A stretch of DNA of 64,000 nt from JAYQKL01 sp049890195. Its GTDB lineage: Bacteria; Pseudomonadota; Alphaproteobacteria; RS24. The stretch covers positions 1 through 64,000 of the forward strand of contig JBMHBY010000008.1 in assembly GCA_049890195.1 (NCBI GenBank), in the 5' to 3' direction. Under the pieces are notes generated by a model. That model had not been told where the DNA came from. It did not search any database and worked only from the letters and a program-made list of their open reading frames with translations. Shown piece after piece: positions 16,026 to 23,466 of this stretch (its first letter is position 1; the number at the start of each line of letters is the position of its first letter). The position numbers were made by a program, and so were the translations under genes.

Positions 16026-17156
16026 ATGCCGTTACAACTGGCTGTTCTCAAAGACAGCAAGCAGGGGGAGACGCGTGCCGCGGCCACTCCTGAAACTGTC
16101 AAAAAGTATATTTCTTTGGGTATCGATGTTGAGGTGGAAGCCGGGGCCGGGGAGGCTGCTGGCTTTTTCGATGCAGCCTATTCAGACAACGGCGCGTCCA
16201 TCGTCTCCTCCAAGGATGCCGGTGCAAAAGCCGATATTGTTCTAAGCGTCAATGCGCCGGACGGCGGTAGGGTCTCTGCCTTGAAAAAGGGCGCTGTTCT
16301 GCTGGCCATGCTGGACCCGCACAACAGCAGGGACCAGCTTGATGCCTATGCCAATGCCGGCCTTCAGGCCATGGCGATGGAACTGATGCCGCGCATCACG
16401 CGGGCGCAATCCATGGATGTGCTGTCGTCACAGTCCAACCTTGCCGGTTATAAATCCGTTTTGGATGCCACCGGGGAATACGGCCGGGCCTTGCCGATGA
16501 TGATGACAGCCGCAGGCACAGTCGCTCCAGCCAAGGTGTTTGTCATGGGGGCCGGTGTCGCCGGCCTGCAGGCGATTGCGACGGCGCGGCGGCTGGGGGC
16601 GGTGGTCAGCGCCACGGATGTCCGTGCGGCGGCGGCCGAGCAGGTGGAAAGCCTCGGCGCCTCCTTTGTCATGGTCGAACAGGATGATGATGACAGCGGC
16701 GAAACAGCCGGCGGCTATGCGAAAGAAATGTCAGAAGATTATCAGAAGCGGCAGGCGGCTCTGGTTTCCGAGCACATTGCCAAACAGGATATTGTCATTT
16801 GTACGGCCTTGATACCGGGTCGCAAAGCACCGGTTCTGGTTTCACAGGAGCAGGCCGAGTCGATGCGTCCGGGTTCTGTGATTGTTGACCTTGCCGTGGA
16901 GCAGGGCGGGAATTGCGTTTTGTCCAGACCCGGCGAGGTTGTCGAGCATAACGGTGTCAAAATCGTCGGCCACACCAATGTGCCGGGTCGTCTGGCCGGC
17001 AATGCATCCGAGCTATATGCCCGCAACCTGTACAATTTCATTGAGACCTTCTTCGACCAGGAAAGTGGGGCTCTTAAACTTGATGACCAGGATGAAATCA
17101 TCGCCGGCATCGCTCTCACCCGTGACGGTGCTGTTGTGCACCCGGCCATTTCTTGA
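16026..17156 (+). CDS. pntAA: NAD(P) transhydrogenase subunit alpha part 1 (domain I)
   Basis: A 376-residue soluble NAD(H)-binding domain of the proton-translocating transhydrogenase. It has VLKDSKQGETRAAATPET at the N-terminus, SNLAGYKSV, and VMGAGVAGLQAIATARRLGA as the NAD-binding Rossmann motif near 175-194. The mobile loop GETAGGYAKEMSE is present. The complex couples hydride transfer from NADH to NADP+ to inward proton flow. The alpha chain is split into two genes, as in Rhodospirillum. It is followed at 10 bases by pntAB. Confidence 0.95.
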   Translation: MPLQLAVLKDSKQGETRAAATPETVKKYISLGIDVEVEAGAGEAAGFFDAAYSDNGASIVSSKDAGAKADIVLSVNAPDGGRVSALKKGAVLLAMLDPHNSRDQLDAYANAGLQAMAMELMPRITRAQSMDVLSSQSNLAGYKSVLDATGEYGRALPMMMTAAGTVAPAKVFVMGAGVAGLQAIATARRLGAVVSATDVRAAAAEQVESLGASFVMVEQDDDDSGETAGGYAKEMSEDYQKRQAALVSEHIAKQDIVICTALIPGRKAPVLVSQEQAESMRPGSVIVDLAVEQGGNCVLSRPGEVVEHNGVKIVGHTNVPGRLAGNASELYARNLYNFIETFFDQESGALKLDDQDEIIAGIALTRDGAVVHPAIS

Positions 17157-17166
17157 GGAGTTCATC

Positions 17167-17466
17167 ATGGGTATCAGTGAATTCACCTTTCTGATCAGTA
17201 TTTTCATTCTGGCGGTCTTTGTCGGCTATTTTGTTGTTTGGTCCGTGACGCCGGCCCTGCACACACCGTTGATGTCCGTGACCAATGCGATTTCGGCAGT
17301 GATTGTGGTCGGGGCGCTGGTCGCGGTCAATGTTCAGCCTGTTGATGCCGCCTCGACAGCCGCCAGATGGCTCGGTTTCGCAGGTGTTGTGTTTGCGTCG
17401 GTCAATATTTTCGGCGGCTTCATGGTGACCCAACGCATGCTCGCCATGTACCGGAAGAAGAAGTAA
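17167..17466 (+). CDS. pntAB: NAD(P) transhydrogenase subunit alpha part 2 (membrane)
   Basis: A 99-residue membrane subunit with three or four helices. It contains VTPALHTPLMSVTNAIS, the conserved loop of the alpha-subunit membrane domain, and NIFGGFMVTQRMLAMYRKKK at the end. It forms half of the proton channel (domain II) with PntB. ATG 17167 follows GAGGAG. Its position between pntAA and pntB with short gaps marks a single operon. Confidence 0.95.
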   Translation: MGISEFTFLISIFILAVFVGYFVVWSVTPALHTPLMSVTNAISAVIVVGALVAVNVQPVDAASTAARWLGFAGVVFASVNIFGGFMVTQRMLAMYRKKK

Positions 17467-17477
17467 GGGGCTCAGTC

Positions 17478-18914
17478 ATGGATGCGAATATTTCAGCTCT
17501 GCTGTACCTGACTTCAGGTGTGCTTTTCATCATTGCTCTGCGTGGCCTGAGTTCACCAGAAACAGCCCGCCAAGGCAATCTGCTCGGCATCATCGGCATG
17601 GCGATTGCGACGGCGACGACTTTGGCCCTGCCGGAAAGCGACTTTTTTAAGGATATCGGCAATCTTGCCTTTGAAAACACCTTCCTGATGACCATTCTGG
17701 CCGTGTTGATCGGCGGCTCGGTCGGTGGTGTGATTGCTATCAGAATCGCCATGACCTCGATGCCGCAATTCGTGGCGGCTTTGAATGCCCTGGGCGGGCT
17801 GGCATCGGTTCTGGTCGCCTGGGCGGCCTTTTTGAGCCCGACAGCGTTCAACCTGCCGGCCCTTGGCAGCCTGTCCGCGGTCAGCCTTGTTGAGATGTCG
17901 CTCGGCCTGATCATCGGCATTGTGACGTTTTCCGGCTCATTGATTGCGTTTGCCAAGTTGAACGGCAACATGTCCGGGGCACCGATCATTTTGCCCGGGC
18001 GCCATGTCATCAACGCCTCGCTGTTTATTGCCATCATCGCCGGCGCAGTCTTTTTGTGTTTGGATCCGGCAAATCAGCGGCCTGAGGTTTTCGCCGTCAT
18101 TACCGCCCTCGCTTTTGTTCTTGGATTTTTAATCATCATCCCGATCGGCGGCGCGGACATGCCGGTTGTCGTCTCCATGCTCAACTCCTATTCCGGTTGG
18201 GCTGCGGCCGGCATCGGCTTCACCCTCGGTAATATGGGTTTGATCATCACAGGCTCCCTGGTCGGGTCGTCCGGTGCCATTTTGTCTTACATCATGTGCC
18301 GGGGTATGAACCGTAGTTTCATTTCGGTCATTTTGGGCGGCTTTGGGGCTGAAGACGGTGCTGTGGTTTCCGGTGGTGCGGTCGAGCAGCGCCCGGTCAA
18401 ACAGGGCAGTGCCGATGACGCCGCCTTCATCATGAAAAACGCCTCTTCGGTGATTGTTGTGCCGGGTTACGGTATGGCGGTCGCCCAGGCCCAACATGCG
18501 CTGCGGGAAATGGCCGACACGCTGAAGGCGGAGGGTGTCAAGGTTTCTTATGCCATTCACCCGGTCGCGGGTCGGATGCCCGGGCACATGAATGTGCTGC
18601 TGGCCGAAGCCAATGTACCTTATGATGAGGTGTTTGAACTGGAAGACATCAATAATGACTTCGCACAGACCGATGTGGTGTTTGTCATTGGTGCCAATGA
18701 TGTCACCAATCCGGCGGCGCGGACTGATCCGCAAAGCCCGATTTTCGGCATGCCGATCCTTGAGGTTGACAAGGCCCAGACTGTTTTGTTCGTCAAACGC
18801 GGCATGGGTTCCGGATATGCCGGGGTGGAAAATGAGCTGTTCTTCAAGGACAATACGATGATGTTGTTCTCAGATGCCAAGAAAATGGTGGAGAATATCG
18901 TCAAGGCACTGTAA
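17478..18914 (+). CDS. pntB: NAD(P) transhydrogenase subunit beta
   Basis: A 478-residue protein with about nine membrane helices, then a soluble NADP(H)-binding domain III beginning near VPGYGMAVAQAQHALREM. HPVAGRMPGHMNVLLAEA, DVVFVIGANDVTNPAAR and FVKRGMGSGYAG are diagnostic for NADP binding. ATG 17478 was chosen because upstream in-frame sequence overlaps pntAB and lacks hydrophobic character. It ends the operon, before a strong shared terminator. Confidence 0.95.
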   Translation: MDANISALLYLTSGVLFIIALRGLSSPETARQGNLLGIIGMAIATATTLALPESDFFKDIGNLAFENTFLMTILAVLIGGSVGGVIAIRIAMTSMPQFVAALNALGGLASVLVAWAAFLSPTAFNLPALGSLSAVSLVEMSLGLIIGIVTFSGSLIAFAKLNGNMSGAPIILPGRHVINASLFIAIIAGAVFLCLDPANQRPEVFAVITALAFVLGFLIIIPIGGADMPVVVSMLNSYSGWAAAGIGFTLGNMGLIITGSLVGSSGAILSYIMCRGMNRSFISVILGGFGAEDGAVVSGGAVEQRPVKQGSADDAAFIMKNASSVIVVPGYGMAVAQAQHALREMADTLKAEGVKVSYAIHPVAGRMPGHMNVLLAEANVPYDEVFELEDINNDFAQTDVVFVIGANDVTNPAARTDPQSPIFGMPILEVDKAQTVLFVKRGMGSGYAGVENELFFKDNTMMLFSDAKKMVENIVKAL

Positions 18915-18933
18915 TCACAGCTTACGGAAAAAC

Positions 18934-18966
18934 AAAACGCCGCTCTTCGAAGCGGCGTTTTTTTTG
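18934..18966. terminator. bidirectional intrinsic terminator between pntB and rpsU
   Basis: A 10-bp perfect stem, AAACGCCGCT (18935-18944) with AGCGGCGTTT (18951-18960), has a 6-base loop and runs into a T tract on the plus strand. The A-rich left flank gives a T-rich tail on the minus strand as well. It sits between the convergent ends of pntB and rpsU and can serve both. Confidence 0.9.
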
Positions 18967-18989
18967 GTCAATTGTGAGTGGTGCTGATG

Positions 18990-19205
18990 TCAGCGGCGGC
19001 CGTATCCGGCCTCACGTTGAGCGGCCTTGCGGGCCAGCTTGCGGACGCGGCGGATGGATTCCGTCTTTTCGCGTGCACGCTTTTCAGACGGCTTTTCATA
19101 GTGGTCCCGCAGTTTCATTTCGCGGAACACACCTTCGCGCTGAAGTTTCTTTTTCAGGACCCGATAGGCCTGATCAACATTATTGTCACGTACCGTAACT
19201 TGCAC
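18990..19205 (-). CDS. rpsU: 30S ribosomal protein S21
   Basis: A 71-residue basic protein starting MQVTVRDNNVDQAYRVLKKK and ending GYGRR, with the conserved LKKKLQREG and RDHYEKPSEKR segments of S21. It begins at GTG 19205 with GAGGTG upstream. It is divergent from the COQ9-family gene, a common alphaproteobacterial pairing. A promoter and a 5' hairpin are visible in its leader. Confidence 0.95.
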   Translation of the reverse strand: MQVTVRDNNVDQAYRVLKKKLQREGVFREMKLRDHYEKPSEKRAREKTESIRRVRKLARKAAQREAGYGRR

Positions 19206-19232
19206 TTAAATCACCTCAATTCCTCTAGGATT

Positions 19233-19250
19233 TCGGTGCATCAGCACCGA
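19233..19250 (-). promoter_or_regulatory. perfect stem-loop at the predicted 5' end of rpsU mRNA
   Basis: TCGGTGC and GCACCGA form a 7-bp perfect stem with a 4-base loop (19233-19250). Transcription from the predicted promoter at 19258-19286 would begin at about 19251, so the mRNA would carry this hairpin at its very 5' end, some 28 bases ahead of the start codon. It may protect the message or regulate translation. Confidence 0.45.
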
Positions 19251-19257
19251 GGGCTTT

Positions 19258-19286
19258 GATGTATCAAGAATCCCGCCCTTTGTCCA
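19258..19286 (-). promoter_or_regulatory. predicted rpsU promoter
   Basis: On the minus strand TGGACA (19286-19281), a 17-base spacer and TACATC (19263-19258) make a reasonable housekeeping promoter about 55 bases upstream of the rpsU start codon. Confidence 0.5.
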
Positions 19287-19346
19287 GTCTTTACACGATA
19301 ATTCAGGCGTGCCGGGTGTGACAGCTTTTCCCTTGAGCCGTCGCGG

Positions 19347-20018
19347 ATGACAGGGCATAGTCGCACAATGAACCAAAAGCGCCTATACGAAAAAGAAAAA
19401 GCCCGCATCCTCAAGGCCGCCTTAGCGGACCTGCCGTTTGACGGGTTCACCGATGAAATTTTGACCCAGGCGGCGGCCAAGGCGAGGGTCTCGGCCGACA
19501 AGACCCGGCTTGCCTTTCCGCGTGGCGGCATAGATTTAGCGGTGGCGTTCATTCAGGCGGGTACGGCGGAGATGGTCAAACAGCTTGCTGCCCAAAAGCT
19601 TGAAACCATGAAAGTGCGTGAGCGCATACAGACCGCCGTCATGACGCGTTTGATGGTTGATGCACCCAACAGGGAGACGGCGCGTCGCGCCTTTGCGCTT
19701 CTGGCCCTGCCGCGTCATGGCGAAGATGCTGTCAAACTGCTTGGAACAACGGTGGATGAAATGTGGCGGGCCGCCGGCGATACCAGTACGGATGTCAATT
19801 ATTATTCCAAAAGGGTGATTCTGAGCGGGGTCTATACCTCCACGCGTCTGGTCTGGTTTCAAGATGAGAGTGACGACTATGCCGACACAAGGGTGTTTCT
19901 GGAACGCCGGATTGACAATGTTATGCAGATTGAAAAGGGCAAGGCAAAATGGCGGCAGTTCAAGGACAAACTGCCTGATCCGTTGAGTGCACTCGCCAAG
20001 CAACGTTATCGAGTCTGA
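19347..20018 (+). CDS. COQ9-family protein (ubiquinone biosynthesis)
   Basis: A 223-residue protein of the COQ9 family, which binds lipids and supports COQ7-type hydroxylation in ubiquinone synthesis. The N-terminal part resembles a TetR-like helical bundle (ILKAALADLPFDGFTDEIL), and the later YSKRVILSGVYTSTRLVW and ERRIDNVMQIEK segments are typical of the C-terminal COQ9 domain. ATG 19368 is an alternative start giving MNQKRLYEKEK. Its last 13 bases overlap the convergent purK end. Confidence 0.85.
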   Translation: MTGHSRTMNQKRLYEKEKARILKAALADLPFDGFTDEILTQAAAKARVSADKTRLAFPRGGIDLAVAFIQAGTAEMVKQLAAQKLETMKVRERIQTAVMTRLMVDAPNRETARRAFALLALPRHGEDAVKLLGTTVDEMWRAAGDTSTDVNYYSKRVILSGVYTSTRLVWFQDESDDYADTRVFLERRIDNVMQIEKGKAKWRQFKDKLPDPLSALAKQRYRV

Positions 20019-21118
20019 CCAGTCCCCCGGCGGGAATTGAGCGGAAACAGGGCATTGATATGCCCCATTTTGCGGCCGTCCCGGATGTCCTTTTTGCCGT
20101 AATCATGAAAACGCTCATTGTCCGCCATGTCCCGGTTGCGGGCCTCCAGAATGTCCTCTCCGATCAAGTTGGTCATGACCGCATCCTGCAGGCGCTCCGG
20201 GTTGGCCAGTGACTGCCCGGTGACAGCCAGAATATGTTGATGGAATTGTCCGTATGCACAGGCATCCATGGTCCAGTGTCCTGAATTATGGACCCGCGGG
20301 GCAATTTCGTTGACCAATAGTGTGTTGCCGCAGACAAACAGCTCTATAGCCAGAACACCGACATAATCAAGCGCCGTCAGCATCTTATCGGCGATGTTCC
20401 GGCTTTCCTGCATCAGAGTGTCGGTAATATCAGCCGGGGCATAGCTGAATTTCAAAATGTGATTGGCGTGTACATTTTCAACACAGTCAAAAATGGCTGT
20501 GTCTCCGTCAATGTTCCGGGCGGCCAGGACTGAGACCTCTTTTTCAAACGGCACGAGTTGTTCCAAGATTGCCGGGCGTCCTGCAAGTTCAGCAAAAACC
20601 GGCTCCAGAAGATTGCTTGCGGTGATCCGCCACTGACCTTTTCCGTCATAGCCAAAGCGTCTCGTTTTGAGGATTCCGTCACCGCCAAATCTTTGCCAGG
20701 CAGTGTGCAGGCTTTCCGGGGTTGTAATGTCGTGAAACTCGGCAACATCAATATCGAGATCGCGGATGAAGCTTTTTTCAACCCATCTGTCCTGCGCGAT
20801 TTCCAGAGCCTTTTGCCCCGGTCTGACGGGCTTTACAGTGGACAGAAAGGCGGCGGTGGATTGCGGGACATTTTCAAATTCGTAGGTGATGACGTCAACT
20901 CTATCGGCGAAAGCCAGAAGGCTGTGTTCATCTTCATAGGCGGCTTGTGTCACGGCATCGGACACCTGACCGGCCGGGGTTGCGGCCAAATCATCATTGG
21001 GGGCGTAAATATGGGTCTGAAAGCCAAGTTCATGAGCGGCCTGGGCCAGCATCCGACCGAGCTGACCGGCCCCCATAATGCCGATCACAGACCCTTTTGG
21101 CAATGGATCAGTCGTCAC
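20006..21118 (-). CDS. purK: 5-(carboxyamino)imidazole ribonucleotide synthase
   Basis: An ATP-grasp enzyme of about 370 residues that carboxylates AIR to N5-CAIR with ATP and bicarbonate in purine synthesis. The N-terminal GIMGAGQLGRMLAQAA is the family's Rossmann-like start. ITYEFENVP and EIAPRVHNSGHWTMDAC are diagnostic. I chose GTG 21118 because it follows AGAGG at good spacing and overlaps the purE stop by 11 bases. ATG 21139 is an alternative. Confidence 0.92.
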   Translation of the reverse strand: MTTDPLPKGSVIGIMGAGQLGRMLAQAAHELGFQTHIYAPNDDLAATPAGQVSDAVTQAAYEDEHSLLAFADRVDVITYEFENVPQSTAAFLSTVKPVRPGQKALEIAQDRWVEKSFIRDLDIDVAEFHDITTPESLHTAWQRFGGDGILKTRRFGYDGKGQWRITASNLLEPVFAELAGRPAILEQLVPFEKEVSVLAARNIDGDTAIFDCVENVHANHILKFSYAPADITDTLMQESRNIADKMLTALDYVGVLAIELFVCGNTLLVNEIAPRVHNSGHWTMDACAYGQFHQHILAVTGQSLANPERLQDAVMTNLIGEDILEARNRDMADNERFHDYGKKDIRDGRKMGHINALFPLNSRRGTGQTR

Positions 21119-21605
21119 TTGGCGCCTCTGCAACAGCATCGGTGCGGGCTTGCCGCCAAGCAGCCAACCGGTCTGCCAGAGAGTTGTCTTGTAGTGCCAG
21201 GACAGCGGCGGCCAGTAAGGCGGCATTGCTGGCCCCGGCATTGCCGATTGCCAAGGTGCCGACGGGGACACCGGCCGGCATTTGGACAATGGACAAAAGC
21301 GAGTCCTGTCCGCTCAGGGCTTTGCTTTGTACCGGAACGCCGAACACCGGCAAAGGTGAGATGGCAGCGACCATGCCGGGCAGATGTGCGGCGCCGCCGG
21401 CACCGGCAATGATGACCTGCAATCCACGGTTTTTGGCGTTTCCGGCGTAATCATAAAGACGCTGAGGCGTCCGGTGGGCCGAAACGATTTTCGTTTCAAA
21501 TGCAATCTCGAGCTCATCCAGAATGTCTGCTGCATGTTTCATGGTCGGCCAATCGCTCTGGCTGCCCATAATGATCCCAACAAGCGGGGCGGGATGACTG
21601 GTCAT
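21108..21605 (-). CDS. purE: N5-carboxyaminoimidazole ribonucleotide mutase
   Basis: A 165-residue class I PurE that rearranges N5-CAIR to CAIR. GIIMGSQSDWPTMKHAA holds the Ser-Asp phosphate and substrate site, SAHRTPQRLYDYA the catalytic His, and AGAGGAAHLPGM the second substrate loop. ATG 21605 (MTSHPAPLVG) is preferred to the ATG five codons earlier. It is coupled to purK, giving the usual purEK pair. Confidence 0.93.
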   Translation of the reverse strand: MTSHPAPLVGIIMGSQSDWPTMKHAADILDELEIAFETKIVSAHRTPQRLYDYAGNAKNRGLQVIIAGAGGAAHLPGMVAAISPLPVFGVPVQSKALSGQDSLLSIVQMPAGVPVGTLAIGNAGASNAALLAAAVLALQDNSLADRLAAWRQARTDAVAEAPSDD

Positions 21606-21776
21606 AGGTTCTGCCTCCACATCCGAAAAAGGGAATTAACAGGAAATTGACCTTGATTTCAAGTCTCAAATCTTCCTTATGGCGTAAAATCCGCTTCGTT
21701 GTCGCCGGCCGGTCTGCGGTTGATTCGACAGACCGGCGTATTTTTGCCATGCTTGGAGTGTAACAGGAGGTTTCAA

Positions 21777-21941
21777 ATGAACAAAGCCCGTCATGAAAGC
21801 CTTGAACGCAAGCATTGTGATCTGGAAAAGCAGATTTTGGAGGAAAGCAAGCGCCCACAGCCCGATGAAAATCTGCTTCATGAACTGAAAAAAAGAAAAC
21901 TTAAACTTAAAGAGGAAATCACCGGTCTGAGTCAGGTGTGA
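21777..21941 (+). CDS. DUF465/YdcH family small protein
   Basis: A 54-residue, almost wholly helical, highly charged protein: ARHESLERKHCDLEKQI, then KRPQPDENLLHELKKRKLKL. This antiparallel hairpin of two helices around a short proline-containing turn is the DUF465 pattern. ATG 21777 follows a near-perfect AGGAGG. Function is unknown. It converges on trcR with 15 bases between stops. Confidence 0.8.
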   Translation: MNKARHESLERKHCDLEKQILEESKRPQPDENLLHELKKRKLKLKEEITGLSQV

Positions 21942-21956
21942 CCGCCAAACAGGCCT

Positions 21957-22688
21957 TCAGTCCTCCTTAAAATTACTGAAGACGCTGTCAATGTCAGGCA
22001 CCCCAGTGTTTTCGTCCTGAGAGACCGGCATGGTGTCAAAGCCTGCCGGCACCTCCACAGTTGTTTCCTCCACCGGGGGTTCTTCCACCGGGGAGACCGA
22101 CTCCTCAGCCGACAGCAATTGCTTGTCCCCGGCAAGTTTGGCGTTTTTCTTGGCGGCACGCTCAACGCGACGTGCGGCGCGGGCGACTTCATGATCCAAA
22201 TCAACCTGCTTGCACAGTCCCAGCGTGACCGGATCGACCGGCTTGAGATTGCTGATGTTCCAATGCGTCCGTTCCCGAATGCTTTGAATGGTGGGTTTGG
22301 TGGTTCTCACCAGGCGCCCGATTTGCGCGTCGTTGAGTTCCGGATGGTTGCGGACAAGCCAATAAATCGCGTCCGGACGCTCCTGGCGCTTGGACAAGGG
22401 CATGTATTTCGAACCTTTAGATTTTTTGACCTCCGGCAGGTCGCGTTGGCTTTCAAGCAGCTGTAATTTGGCGGAAGGATCGTTCTGACAACGTTCGATT
22501 TCGTCACGGGTCAGTTGCCCGTTATTGATAGGATCCATGCCCCGAATGCCATGTGCGACATCACCGTCTGCAATGCCTTTGACTTCAAGCGGGTGCAGGC
22601 CGCAGAATTCGGCGATCTGGTCAAATGTCAAAGCCGTGTTGTCAATCAGCCAAACCGCTGTGGCTTTCGGCATCAATGGATAATTCAT
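21957..22688 (-). CDS. trcR: cell cycle transcriptional regulator TrcR (DUF1013)
   Basis: A 243-residue protein restricted to alphaproteobacteria. The N-terminal MPKATAVWLIDNTALTFDQI and FCGLHPLEVKGIADGDVA, followed by DPINNGQLTRDEIERC and RPDAIYWLVRNHPELNDAQI with IGRLVRTTKPTIQSIRERTH, are the DUF1013 core with helix-turn-helix-like repeats. The family is associated with RNA polymerase and CtrA-linked cell-cycle expression. The acidic, proline-rich C-terminus after about residue 190 looks disordered. AAGGAGAC precedes the ATG. Confidence 0.85.
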   Translation of the reverse strand: MNYPLMPKATAVWLIDNTALTFDQIAEFCGLHPLEVKGIADGDVAHGIRGMDPINNGQLTRDEIERCQNDPSAKLQLLESQRDLPEVKKSKGSKYMPLSKRQERPDAIYWLVRNHPELNDAQIGRLVRTTKPTIQSIRERTHWNISNLKPVDPVTLGLCKQVDLDHEVARAARRVERAAKKNAKLAGDKQLLSAEESVSPVEEPPVEETTVEVPAGFDTMPVSQDENTGVPDIDSVFSNFKED

Positions 22689-22874
22689 AACTGTCTCCTT
22701 ATGTTCAAGCCCAGTTCAGGCTCGACCACCCTGCTGGTTCTGCAATGTGATGGAATATGCCTTATTTACAGCAAAATGCCGCCTCTGCCTAGGCAAAAAT
22801 GGGTGAAAACGTCAGGCGGGCTGTGTCCTGTCAGCTTTTGTGGTAAAACAGGGGAGGAATTTCGGGAGAGGGCG

Positions 22875-23072
22875 ATGGAAGAGGATTTAAAAAAGCTGAA
22901 CGGCACGCCTTTGGCGGAGTTGTTGACTGAAAGCCTGGATACACTGGGTTTGGAGGAGTTGCAGATCCGAAAAAAGCTGTTGGACGCGGAAATTCAGCGG
23001 ATTGATGCTGAAATGGAACAGAAAAAGGGCTCCCGCGATGCTGCAGAAGCCCTGTTTGGAAAATCCGGGTGA
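22875..23072 (+). CDS. DUF1192 family protein
   Basis: A 65-residue protein. PLAELLTESLDTLGLEEL is followed by a coiled coil (IRKKLLDAEIQRIDAEMEQ) and AAEALFGK, which matches the short DUF1192 family of alphaproteobacteria. A longer upstream open frame exists but lacks protein-like features, and GGGAGAGGGCG precedes ATG 22875. Function is unknown. It converges on rpmE. Confidence 0.75.
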   Translation: MEEDLKKLNGTPLAELLTESLDTLGLEELQIRKKLLDAEIQRIDAEMEQKKGSRDAAEALFGKSG

Positions 23073-23087
23073 ATTGGACCCGAGTGA

Positions 23088-23309
23088 TTAGCCCAAAAAG
23101 CTGTCGAACTTTTTGTTGAACCGGCTGACACGGCCGCCACGGTCCACAATGTGGTTTGAGCCCGCATTCCAGGCCGGATGTGTGGTCGGGTCAATGTCAA
23201 GCGTCAGCGTGTCGCCTTCAGAACCGTAGGTGGAACGGGTCTGATAGGTGGTGCCGTCGGTCATGGCCACGGTGATCATGTGGTAATCAGGATGAATGTC
23301 TTTTTTCAT
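23088..23309 (-). CDS. rpmE: 50S ribosomal protein L31
   Basis: A 73-residue protein starting MKKDIHPDYHMITVAMTDG with the conserved HPAW and GRVSRFNKKF segments. It lacks the four-cysteine zinc motif, so it is the cysteine-free form common in this class. It is divergent from an ABC exporter, a frequent neighbour in alphaproteobacteria. Confidence 0.95.
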   Translation of the reverse strand: MKKDIHPDYHMITVAMTDGTTYQTRSTYGSEGDTLTLDIDPTTHPAWNAGSNHIVDRGGRVSRFNKKFDSFLG

Positions 23310-23340
23310 CGGATCGGTCCTTAATGTCTAATGTGCGTGG

Positions 23341-23369
23341 TTTATAGCGAAGGAACACCCAAAGTGCAA
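23341..23369 (-). promoter_or_regulatory. rpmE promoter
   Basis: On the minus strand TTGCAC (23369-23364), a 17-base spacer and TATAAA (23346-23341) form a near-consensus housekeeping promoter, about 31 bases upstream of the rpmE ATG. Confidence 0.6.
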
Positions 23370-23466
23370 GCTTGGAATATGGGGCGGCAGGTTAAATAAT
23401 ACGTGCGTTCAGACCGTCTTGGGATATAAAGAGGCATATCAGGCTGATATTGTCAGAGAAAGAAAC

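Noticed and set aside
22515..22874. In-frame upstream extension of the DUF1192 gene
   Set aside because: The extra 120 codons run antisense to trcR and have no domain character, and a good ribosome site sits before ATG 22875.
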